From assembly GCF_937919355.1 (NCBI RefSeq), contig NZ_CALFSA010000048.1, positions 1 to 14,919 of the forward strand: a stretch of DNA of 14,919 nt, read 5' to 3'. This DNA comes from an uncultured Methanofollis sp. (lineage in GTDB: Archaea > Halobacteriota > Methanomicrobia > Methanomicrobiales > Methanofollaceae). Below, in pieces: positions 1-5,432 of this stretch (positions are counted from its first letter, which is position 1; every line of letters starts with the position of its first letter). Both the position numbers and the translations under genes were made by a program. A model generated the notes under the pieces. It saw only the letters and a program-made list of their open reading frames with translations. It ran no database searches and had not been told where the DNA came from.

Positions 1-131
1 CCACCGAGGAGACCATGACCACCGAGGAGACCATGACCACCGAGGAGACCATGACCACCGAGGAGACCATGACTACCGAGGAGACCGTGACACTTGAGGA
101 GATTGAGACCAATCAGACGCAGATGGTGTAA
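1..131 (+). CDS. C-terminal end of a truncated Thr/Glu-repeat protein
   Basis: The reading frame enters from the left edge (first full codon at 3) and stops with TAA at 129-131. It encodes five tandem copies of the hexapeptide TEETMT (last copy TEETVT), then a short tail ending LEEIETNQTQMV. The gene start and any recognisable domain lie outside the window, so no function can be given. The peptide is acidic, Thr-rich and unlikely to be globular, and the tail holds one N-glycosylation sequon (NQT). This is compatible with a flexible stalk or C-terminal tail of a surface protein, but that is inference. The frame is chosen because it is open through all the repeats and the repeat unit is a multiple of three bases. 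Confidence 0.7.
   Translation, partial: TEETMTTEETMTTEETMTTEETMTTEETVTLEEIETNQTQMV
3..92 (+). repeat. Five tandem 18-bp repeats
   Basis: The unit ACCGAGGAGACCATGACC occurs at 3-20, 21-38, 39-56, 57-74 (one change) and 75-92 (diverged). The array probably continues to the left of the window. Each unit adds six codons, so gain or loss of copies would keep the frame. There are no spacers, so this is not a CRISPR array. Confidence 0.95.
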
Positions 132-161
132 GAGCAGAGGACAAGAGGTGCACAATCGCGC

Positions 162-179
162 CTCCCCGCAACCGGGGAG
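162..179 (+). terminator. Possible terminator hairpin after the repeat gene
   Basis: CTCCCCG (162-168) and CGGGGAG (173-179) form a perfect 7-bp stem with a CAAC loop, 30 bp after the stop codon at 131. No T-tract follows, so it may stabilise the 3' end or be chance in GC-rich DNA. Confidence 0.3.
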
Positions 180-260
180 TGCCGGGGAACCTGAGACCCT
201 TCCACGGCCCTGATTGGATGGTTGTGATGTATGGAGGGACAGAACATGTTTCTGGCCCAT

Positions 261-310
261 TAAATCTTTTTATCCTGTGAACACCCCCGGACAACGGAAA
301 TGCATATTTC
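261..310 (+). promoter_or_regulatory. Candidate promoter region of the MazF-like gene
   Basis: Two TATA-like elements lie in an AT-richer patch: TTTTTATC at 267-274 and GCATATTTCC at 302-311. The first would place transcription start near 297, giving a leader of about 64 nt to the ATG at 361. The second sits about 27 bp upstream of an out-of-frame ATG at 332. Which one is used cannot be decided from sequence. Confidence 0.35.
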
Positions 311-360
311 CTGACCGGGAGCGGTCACCTTATGTCTCTTCCGGTCGACCTTTTCTCAGG

Positions 361-717
361 ATGGGAGAATACTTCGTCGGAGACGTCGTCCTTGCGCCCA
401 TACGAATAGGAGGTCGCCCAACCCCGAAGACGCGGCCCGCCATCGTCACCGGCATCTGCGACAATGAAGCCCTCCGGGTCTGCCCGGTGACAAGCAAAGA
501 ACCCGGTGACACACCCTTTAAAGTGCTGGACCTCCTCGACTTTGCGAGCGGGGGCCTCGACCTCTTTGACGAGAGTTATGCACTTGTCTCTGAAGTCTGC
601 ACGATCAGGAAGACAGATGTCGTCGGGAAGAAGGGACGACTGACAGAGGAGTCACTCACCGCCATCCTCGCCCGGGTGCCCGGTCATGCCGCCCCGAAAA
701 GAGGACGACACCGGTGA
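361..717 (+). CDS. Solitary MazF/PemK-family toxin-like endoribonuclease
   Basis: This 118-residue protein begins MGEYFVGDVVLAPI and continues with a KTRPAIVTG segment and the VCPVTSKEPGD region, which is the usual order in the PemK/MazF fold. Characterised family members are ribosome-independent mRNA interferases neutralised by a small antitoxin. The ATG at 361 is chosen because the GDVV strand then lies at the N-terminus, as in the family; the frame stays open upstream to 214 but that part does not look like the family. Shine-Dalgarno support is weak (AGG directly before the ATG). No antitoxin-like ORF (AbrB, RHH or PHD type) is visible at 132-360 or 718-809, so it is either an orphan or not a classical toxin. 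The protein ends in a basic tail (PKRGRHR). The fold is fairly certain; activity is inference. Confidence 0.75.
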   Translation: MGEYFVGDVVLAPIRIGGRPTPKTRPAIVTGICDNEALRVCPVTSKEPGDTPFKVLDLLDFASGGLDLFDESYALVSEVCTIRKTDVVGKKGRLTEESLTAILARVPGHAAPKRGRHR

Positions 718-769
718 TCCCGGCCTGGAGAGTCGTGCCCGTGAAGATCACCGCGATACGTACCGAGAA

Positions 770-779
770 ACGTTATCCT
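770..779 (+). promoter_or_regulatory. Weak TATA element upstream of panE
   Basis: ACGTTATCCT follows an A-rich GAGAAA stretch that could act as a BRE. Its centre is about 34 bp upstream of the ATG at 810, predicting a leader of only a few bases. No good Shine-Dalgarno sequence precedes the ATG. Confidence 0.35.
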
Positions 780-809
780 CTCGCCGGTCTAAGATCGTAA
801 CCGACAGGT

Positions 810-1775
810 ATGAGTCATGCAAAGTGTCCGGTCGTCCTGATACTCGGTGCCGGTGCGGTCGGCCTCTCTCTTGCCGGGAAGATGGCCGGGGTCGCAGATG
901 TCTATGCGGCATGCAGGCCGCGGCACGCTGCGGCGATCCGCGAGCACGGTCTGGTCATGGAAGGGATATGGGGAAATCTCTCTGTCATGGGGATATCCTG
1001 TGTGAGTGGTCGGGCAGACGTCCCCCCAGACCCTGACTATATTCTGATCACAGCAAAGGGTCCAGATACGCAGGCGATCTGCGAGGAGTACGCCGGGGTC
1101 ATCAGGGAACATCCTGTGGCGACCCTCCAGAACGGCATCGGCAACGAGGAGATCATCGCCCGGTATACCGGCGTCGTCATCGGTGGCACCGTGACCACCA
1201 ACTTCTCTGTCATCGGCGACGGGCATGTCAGGGTGAAGAGCGAGAGCAGTCCGATGGTCTTCGGCCTCTGGTCGGGAGAAGATTGCGGGGCTCTCGACGG
1301 CCTCGTGTCCCTCGTCCACGAGGCGGGGATCGCAGTCAGGAGGAGCGAGGACATCCGTGCGGCAAAATGGACGAAGTCCCTCCTGAACCTCTCGGTCAAC
1401 CCCCTCTGCGCCCTCCTCTCCGTGCCTGTGGGTGAGACCGCCGACGACCACCTCCGTGAGGTCATCGGCCACCTCATCAGGGAGACCTTCGCCGTCATGA
1501 CGGCGGAGGGCGTCAGGGTGCCGTGGGCAACCGCCGACGACTACCTTGCCCACCTCTTCGGCGTCCAGATCCGGGATTTCTCCGCCTCCTATCCCTCCAT
1601 GTACTACGACATCTCCTGCGGGAGACGGACCGAGATCGACCTCCTCAACGGGTATATCGCCGCACTGGGGGAGAGGCACGGGATCCCCACGCCCTATAAC
1701 GCGTGCATCGCGGAGTTGATCCGGTACAGGCAGTCTGCAGGGGCAGGACGGCACATCGAAGGCGGCGGCGCCTGA
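810..1775 (+). CDS. panE: 2-dehydropantoate 2-reductase (ketopantoate reductase)
   Basis: A 321-residue ApbA/PanE-family protein. Known members use NAD(P)H to reduce 2-dehydropantoate to pantoate, which archaea then use for coenzyme A. The N-terminal Rossmann fold shows GAGAVG at residues 14-19, and the ITAKGPDTQ and LQNGIGNEE segments follow in family order. The helical C-terminal domain has the KWTKSLLNLSVNPL segment, carrying the conserved catalytic-type Lys and Asn pattern, and SMYYDISCGRRTEIDLLNGYI, the family's signature near the substrate site. Length matches the family (about 300). The ATG at 810 puts the nucleotide loop close to the N-terminus as expected. The gene is alone, 92 bp after the MazF-like gene, and converges on the lipoprotein gene at 1848. 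A paralogue acting on another 2-keto acid cannot be excluded. Confidence 0.88.
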   Translation: MSHAKCPVVLILGAGAVGLSLAGKMAGVADVYAACRPRHAAAIREHGLVMEGIWGNLSVMGISCVSGRADVPPDPDYILITAKGPDTQAICEEYAGVIREHPVATLQNGIGNEEIIARYTGVVIGGTVTTNFSVIGDGHVRVKSESSPMVFGLWSGEDCGALDGLVSLVHEAGIAVRRSEDIRAAKWTKSLLNLSVNPLCALLSVPVGETADDHLREVIGHLIRETFAVMTAEGVRVPWATADDYLAHLFGVQIRDFSASYPSMYYDISCGRRTEIDLLNGYIAALGERHGIPTPYNACIAELIRYRQSAGAGRHIEGGGA

Positions 1776-1817
1776 ACCTGCACCGACTCGTCAGATAGAC
1801 TCAAAGCCCATTATGTG

Positions 1818-1838
1818 CCGGAGGCGAGACCCCTCCGG
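1818..1838. terminator. Hairpin between convergent genes
   Basis: CCGGAGG (1818-1824) and CCTCCGG (1832-1838) form a perfect 7-bp stem with a 7-base loop, in the 72-bp gap between panE and the convergent lipoprotein gene. No T-tract follows on either strand, so its role as a two-way terminator is inferred from position. Confidence 0.4.
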
Positions 1839-1847
1839 GTCGTACAT

Positions 1848-2285
1848 TCAGAGCAGGGGGACTGAGGAGAGGTGAGACAGACTCGGCACGACCTCGATGC
1901 CCGTCCCTGCCTTCAGCGCCTGATAGGAGTCCGGGGTCCCCGTGAGCGTGACGGTCACCGTTTTTGTCACCGACTCCCCCGGCATGATGGTGCCGAATGC
2001 GATCTTGCCGGTCTGGAGATCTGACCCGGCGATGCGGGCAGTCCAGTCATCTCCCGGACTCACCTGCTGCGCCGTCACCGCGACTTCCACATCCCTGGCT
2101 TTGGCGGTACCCGTATTTGTTGCTGTAACCTGGACCTGATATTCGACAGTCCGGGCGGTGTCGTTGTGCCCCGTCACGGTGCCAGCGTCCGTGTCGAGGG
2201 TGACAGTTGCCTCCCCTCCCGTACAGCCGCAGGTGAGGACAAGGCAGGCGAGGGCGGCGGCAATCATGAATGATGCGACTCTCAT
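1848..2285 (-). CDS. Small secreted lipoprotein with a predicted beta-sandwich domain
   Basis: The 145-residue product starts MRVASFMIAAALACLVLTCG with Cys21 following, then a small Gly-rich stretch: a signal peptide with a lipobox-like end, suggesting lipid anchoring outside the cell. The rest is rich in Thr and Val with alternating beta-type stretches (TVEYQVQVTATNTGTAKARD; SVTKTVTVTLTGTPD). This resembles the FxLYD/CARDB type of extracellular Ig-like domain common in methanogens; that family call is tentative. The frame is open 25 codons further upstream, but the ATG at 2285 is chosen because it gives the signal peptide and is preceded by AGGAAAGAAGGA. It lies downstream of the secreted-protein gene at 2404-3231 on the same strand, with a T-tract and its own TATA element between them, so it can be transcribed alone. 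No specific function can be assigned. Confidence 0.75.
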   Translation of the reverse strand: MRVASFMIAAALACLVLTCGCTGGEATVTLDTDAGTVTGHNDTARTVEYQVQVTATNTGTAKARDVEVAVTAQQVSPGDDWTARIAGSDLQTGKIAFGTIMPGESVTKTVTVTLTGTPDSYQALKAGTGIEVVPSLSHLSSVPLL

Positions 2286-2327
2286 GTCCTTCTTTCCTGA
2301 AAACACGCCATTCCTTTCGTCGTGAAT

Positions 2328-2336
2328 GGATTTATC
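2328..2336 (-). promoter_or_regulatory. TATA element of the lipoprotein gene
   Basis: On the minus strand this reads GATAAATCC. It predicts transcription start near 2305 and a leader of about 20 nt containing AGGAAAGAAGGA before the ATG at 2285. This supports the chosen start over the longer ORF. Confidence 0.5.
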
Positions 2337-2370
2337 TCTTCTGAAGCGATCTGCCCTCATGCCGGGGGGT

Positions 2371-2382
2371 CAAAAAGAGAAA
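2371..2382 (-). terminator. T-tract terminator of the secreted-protein gene
   Basis: The minus strand reads TTTCTCTTTTTG about 22 bp after the TAA at 2404-2406. Archaeal RNA polymerase often stops at such U-rich stretches without a strong hairpin. Confidence 0.45.
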
Positions 2383-2403
2383 GGGTGTGATCCGACCGGG
2401 CCC

Positions 2404-3231
2404 TTATGTCATGACCGCGGCCGGGGCGTACGCCGGATACGTCTGGACATTCCTGCTATTTGCCTGCGTCATGTTGGTGCCGGTCGCGTTGTCGGTGACG
2501 GTCTGCGGGTACGAGATCCCCTGTGCGATGCCCTCACCCCACGGGGCGATGGCGGTGCAGCGGAAGGTTGTCCCGTTGTTCACCATGTCGGGGACGATCG
2601 GTTCGACAGACTGGAAGTGGATGATGATAGGTTCTGCCGGCGTCGGCGTCACTGTCGGCGAGACATTGTCAGGCGAGACATTGTCGGGCGACTCGTTGTC
2701 AGGCGAGACATTGTCCATGGAAGTCACGTTGATGCTGTAGTCCCCGTAGACAAAGGTGGAACCTGCCGGGACGGTCTTTCCCTCCTCGCCTCCCCAGGTC
2801 CCGTACAACGTGGTCTCCTCGGTCAGGTTGACCATGAACCCGCCTTCACGGACGGCCCACCCCTCGGACGGGACCTCCATTCCGGAGATGATGTAGGCCC
2901 GGTCATCGTTCCTCGGGTCCACGCCATATGCCACCGGCTCGGGACTGTTCGTGGTGTTCAGGCCGAAGGTCTCATCGAAGTACGTCATCGCCTCTTCTTT
3001 TGTCATATCGATATCTGCATCGGTCCTCCCCATGATGTCCTTGTGGAACCACATAGCAAGGTCGCCCTCTGCCGGCGGGACCGCCGGGTCGTACTGCCCT
3101 GCCGCCATAAATACGACGACTTTGTCGAAGCCGCCGGGAGTACTGGCAGAGGTGGCGGCATAGGCGACACCCGCCCCCGCGATCAGGAGGACCGCGAGAA
3201 TGAATGGCGCCAGATATTTTTTCTTTATCAT
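2404..3231 (-). CDS. Secreted sequon-rich protein with SPDN repeats, unknown function
   Basis: I do not recognise this 275-residue protein. A signal peptide or N-terminal anchor covers residues 1-26 (MIKKKYLAPF, then a hydrophobic core ending GVAYA). Residues 34-170 look globular and include FDKVVVFMAAGQYDP and YFDETFGL. Residues 173-192 are four copies of a pentapeptide of the form DN[VE]SP, followed by a TVTPTP linker. Residues 200-275 form a second domain ending QTYPAYAPAAVMT. Sequons are abundant (N92, N135, N168, N219, N248, N253 and one per repeat), fitting a glycosylated surface protein. The ATG at 3231 is chosen because it gives the signal peptide and follows AGGGGGGAAG; the frame is open 41 codons further upstream. 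No C-terminal anchor is visible, so it may be released or held by the N-terminal segment. Its neighbour downstream is a lipoprotein. Confidence 0.7.
   Translation of the reverse strand: MIKKKYLAPFILAVLLIAGAGVAYAATSASTPGGFDKVVVFMAAGQYDPAVPPAEGDLAMWFHKDIMGRTDADIDMTKEEAMTYFDETFGLNTTNSPEPVAYGVDPRNDDRAYIISGMEVPSEGWAVREGGFMVNLTEETTLYGTWGGEEGKTVPAGSTFVYGDYSINVTSMDNVSPDNESPDNVSPDNVSPTVTPTPAEPIIIHFQSVEPIVPDMVNNGTTFRCTAIAPWGEGIAQGISYPQTVTDNATGTNMTQANSRNVQTYPAYAPAAVMT
2657..2716 (-). repeat. Four tandem 15-bp repeats inside the secreted-protein gene
   Basis: On the plus strand the unit is GGCGAGACATTGTCA, at 2657-2671, 2672-2686, 2687-2701 (two changes) and 2702-2716. Each unit encodes five residues (DNVSP, once DNESP), so copy-number change keeps the frame. 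Confidence 0.92.
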
Positions 3232-3357
3232 GCTCTTCCCCCCTTTTCGGGGCCACCTCACGGTGGCATAGTGTACTCCGGACCTGATACCGATCTCTGC
3301 CTGACATTTGTCCTGGCAATGTGTGGTCCGGAAACAGATCCCTTTATGGCGCATGAT

Positions 3358-3365
3358 CTATATAA
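3358..3365 (-). promoter_or_regulatory. TATA element of the secreted-protein gene
   Basis: The minus strand reads CCAAAAAATAGTTATATAG, with TTATATAG as TATA box and the A-rich stretch before it as a possible BRE. Start would be near 3335, giving a leader of roughly 100 nt before the ATG at 3231. The element is nearly symmetric and could also work rightward. Confidence 0.45.
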
Positions 3366-3487
3366 CTATTTTTTGGAAACTCTGATCCAGGATTTGTCAC
3401 GAATATGGCAGGTAATACTCGTAATGCCGATCTTTTTTTGGGTGAAATTTTTTATGATTTCTGTTTTCATACCTATCTGGATATGCC

Positions 3488-3510
3488 GCACACGTGTGCT
3501 AAAATTAGCA
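3488..3510. promoter_or_regulatory. Overlapping palindromes, possible operator
   Basis: GCACACGTGTGC (3488-3499) is a perfect palindrome and overlaps TGCTAA/TTAGCA (3497-3502 and 3505-3510, 2-base spacer). Two symmetric sites side by side in a divergent AT-rich region could bind a dimeric regulator. A single 12-bp palindrome is expected by chance a few times in 15 kb, so the support is modest. Confidence 0.3.
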
Positions 3511-3660
3511 TAACGCGTCGTGTAAATGTTTTTTTTCAGTGCAGCGGATCACATGAAAGGATGATACTTTCTCAACATTTGTTCCTGCCCTGGAGATATG
3601 TCATCGACAGGACCCGGTACAGGCGTCAGTTTCATATGCCGTGCCGGAGGATGCGGACCC

Positions 3661-4665
3661 ATGTGCGGCGAAAGTGGTCTCCTGCTCTTCACTCTCATCC
3701 TCGTCTCTCTCTGTGTGGCGGTCTCCGCGCATGTCCCTCTCTGGGGAGGTGGCAATGACCTCCCTGAGGACGCCCTCCCCATCGACGACCCGACGAAGTC
3801 ATGGGTCGTCTACGACACCATCGACGCGGGAGGAGAGGCACGATACTACCTGCTTGAGATGGAGGAAGGAGATGAACTCCGCCTCTCCCTCTTCACCCCG
3901 GAGAAGTCCTCTTTTGTCCCGGGCCTTGCGGTGATGGGGCCGGGCATCGCCCCGTCGGGCGACCTCCCCGACTCGGTGGAGGTGCCGCCGGGTGCGGGTG
4001 CCTTCGTGGTCGCTGGTGTGCCGCCTGAAAAGGCCGAATACGAACCCTTCACCCCGGCGGCCCTGTATCCGGGTGCGACGTACTCGTCGGTGGTCACGGT
4101 GCCCGGAACATATTATGTCGCCGTCTTTTCTGCCGATACCGGCGGGAGGTTCGGACTTGCCGTCGGGTACCGCGAGGAATTTTCCCCGGCAGAGTGGGTG
4201 CTCGTCCCCCTCTCGGCGGTCGGCATCCACCTCTGGGAGGGGCAACCCCTGATCCTCGTCCTCGCCCCTCTCGCCCTCACCTTCCTTGCGGGTATCGGGG
4301 TGCTGGCACGCCGCGGCGGGCGGTGCCGCCCCCTTCCCGGTCAGGCTGGTCTCCTGGCCGTCATTGCCGCCCTCCTCTTTATCGGCGGCGGTGCGATGAC
4401 CCTCCTCCAGATGGGGATCGCCCTCTCGAAGACGGGGTACGACCCCTCGGCCTTTCTCACCCTTGCGTTTGCCCTTGTCCCCGTCCTCCTCGGTCTCCTG
4501 ACCTTTTACCTCGGCCTGGGGAGGGAGAAGGCCGGGAGGGTCTGGGGTGCGGCGATGATCGGGATCGGGATTGCGGGCCTTCTCTTCTGGGCCGGTCTGA
4601 TCGCGGGGCCGGTCCTTGCCTGCGGTGCGGGGGTACTCGGGATCGTCAGGGGCGGCCGTCGATGA
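3661..4665 (+). CDS. Membrane protein with an extracellular domain, unknown function
   Basis: The 334-residue protein has a signal peptide or first membrane segment at residues 6-23 (LLLFTLILVSLCVAVSAH). An extracytoplasmic beta-rich domain of about 160 residues follows and begins HVPLWGGGNDLPEDALPIDD; the stretch GGEARYYLLEMEEGDELRLS resembles pre-peptidase C-terminal (PPC)-like domains. Three or four membrane helices lie at about 196-216, 230-252, 264-286 and 294-327, and the end is basic (GGRR). No catalytic motif is seen. The ATG at 3661 is chosen because GGAGG lies 10 nt upstream and the signal peptide then starts at the N-terminus; the frame is also open from an ATG at 3598 preceded by TGGAG, which would add 21 residues. 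It converges on the Yip1-family gene. An envelope role is likely; nothing more specific can be said. Confidence 0.75.
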   Translation: MCGESGLLLFTLILVSLCVAVSAHVPLWGGGNDLPEDALPIDDPTKSWVVYDTIDAGGEARYYLLEMEEGDELRLSLFTPEKSSFVPGLAVMGPGIAPSGDLPDSVEVPPGAGAFVVAGVPPEKAEYEPFTPAALYPGATYSSVVTVPGTYYVAVFSADTGGRFGLAVGYREEFSPAEWVLVPLSAVGIHLWEGQPLILVLAPLALTFLAGIGVLARRGGRCRPLPGQAGLLAVIAALLFIGGGAMTLLQMGIALSKTGYDPSAFLTLAFALVPVLLGLLTFYLGLGREKAGRVWGAAMIGIGIAGLLFWAGLIAGPVLACGAGVLGIVRGGRR

Positions 4666-4716
4666 TCCTGCGATGGAGATGACGGATCTCTACCGGCGGC
4701 GCTCTCTGCGTCGCAC

Positions 4717-4737
4717 AAAAAAAGAAGAGTTTCTTTT
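4717..4737. terminator. Two-way terminator between convergent genes
   Basis: AAAAGAA (4720-4726) pairs with TTCTTTT (4731-4737) around a GAGT loop. The plus strand ends in a T-rich run and the minus strand has seven consecutive T, so either transcript would meet a U-tract. It sits exactly between the stop at 4665 (+) and the stop at 4740 (-). Confidence 0.6.
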
Positions 4738-4739
4738 CC

Positions 4740-5324
4740 TCAGGCAGCAGACATCGCGCCGCCTGCAATGATGAGGCCAGCGACCACAAAGGCGAGCATG
4801 ACGAGGAGGGCGACGAGAATGATCACAGGCAGGAGGACTGCGACCGCGGCCTTGCCTGTCGTCGTGTCATGGAGTTCCCTGATGCCGATGATGTAGAGGA
4901 CTAGAGACCAGAGGCCGCCGATGATACCGATGAAGGGGATCCAGCCGAGGAGCATGCCCGGGGTTGCACCGTAGATCAGGGCCTTGATGGTCTGCTCGAT
5001 GCCGTTGCCACCGATAATGAGGGCGACGAAGATGTGGACGATGATGCCGCCGATGAAGAGGCCGATGATGCCACCGATGAAGGTGCCGACGATCGCCGCG
5101 ATGCCGCTGGCGAAGCTGCCGGCAATGCCCAGCGCCATGCCGGGGATTTCGGTGGCGGCGCCGACCCCGGCCATGACCAGCAGGCCGCTGAGGACGGAGT
5201 TGATGGCGAGGATAATGGCGAAGTACTTGAATGCCTCACCAAGGTCGTCACTTTGTGCGTTCCTGAATGTCTCTGCAGGGTCCATGAGGAACCCCTTTGC
5301 CTTTTCGATGATGTCCTGTGACAT
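4740..5324 (-). CDS. Yip1-family multi-spanning membrane protein
   Basis: The 194-residue protein has a short polar N-terminus (MSQDIIEKAKGFLMDPAETF), typical of the family, and then about five hydrophobic segments (roughly 33-55, 62-90, 90-106, 118-147 and 158-190). The segment KALIYGATPGMLLGWIPFIG, followed by a Gly/Trp helix and IIGIRELHDTTTGKAAVAVL, is the characteristic core of prokaryotic Yip1-domain proteins. In eukaryotes Yip1 proteins act in vesicle traffic; the role in archaea is unknown, so only the fold and membrane location are claimed. The start at 5324 is supported by a TATA element 27 bp upstream, implying a leaderless mRNA. It shares a short intergenic region with the divergent flavoprotein gene. 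Confidence 0.85.
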   Translation of the reverse strand: MSQDIIEKAKGFLMDPAETFRNAQSDDLGEAFKYFAIILAINSVLSGLLVMAGVGAATEIPGMALGIAGSFASGIAAIVGTFIGGIIGLFIGGIIVHIFVALIIGGNGIEQTIKALIYGATPGMLLGWIPFIGIIGGLWSLVLYIIGIRELHDTTTGKAAVAVLLPVIILVALLVMLAFVVAGLIIAGGAMSAA

Positions 5325-5346
5325 TATATGTACGCAGAGCGGTTTG

Positions 5347-5356
5347 GATTTATTTC
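5347..5356 (-). promoter_or_regulatory. TATA element of the Yip1-family gene
   Basis: The minus strand reads GAAATAAATC, centred 27 bp upstream of the ATG at 5324. Transcription would begin at or next to the start codon. Confidence 0.55.
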
Positions 5357-5402
5357 TATCTGCGCAATCTGCGGAGTTCCGGGATATATCGCCCGGCGAA
5401 TC

Positions 5403-5410
5403 ATTATATG
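5403..5410 (+). promoter_or_regulatory. TATA element of the flavoprotein gene
   Basis: ATTATATG is centred about 26 bp upstream of the ATG at 5433. This predicts a leaderless transcript and argues against the in-frame TTG at 5418 as start. Confidence 0.6.
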
Positions 5411-5432
5411 ACGGTATTTGCTAGTCTCCGGT

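Larger units (their letters stand above)
3232..3660. other. 429-bp AT-rich divergent control region without a convincing gene
   Basis: This lies between the divergent genes starting at 3231 (-) and 3661 (+). From about 3355 to 3560 it is clearly richer in A and T than the rest of the window, with several T-runs. It holds a TATA element for the minus gene at 3358-3365, a perfect 12-bp palindrome GCACACGTGTGC at 3488-3499, and an overlapping inverted repeat TGCTAA-AA-TTAGCA at 3497-3510. An open frame from 3405 runs through it but has no recognisable features and overlaps the next gene. Confidence 0.6.

Noticed and set aside
1..92. Regular repeats as a possible CRISPR array
   Set aside because: Units are directly adjacent without spacers and form an open coding frame.
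789..1754. Long open frame on the minus strand opposite panE
   Set aside because: Shadow of a clearly identified gene in GC-rich DNA; low-complexity Asp/Gly/Val-rich product with no family features.
2326..3513. 395-codon plus-strand frame opposite the secreted-protein gene
   Set aside because: Antisense to a gene with signal peptide and ribosome site; product rich in Arg, Asp and His without domain features.
3405..3758. 117-codon frame in the AT-rich region
   Set aside because: No ribosome site or well-placed TATA, no recognisable domain, and it overlaps the well-supported gene starting at 3661.
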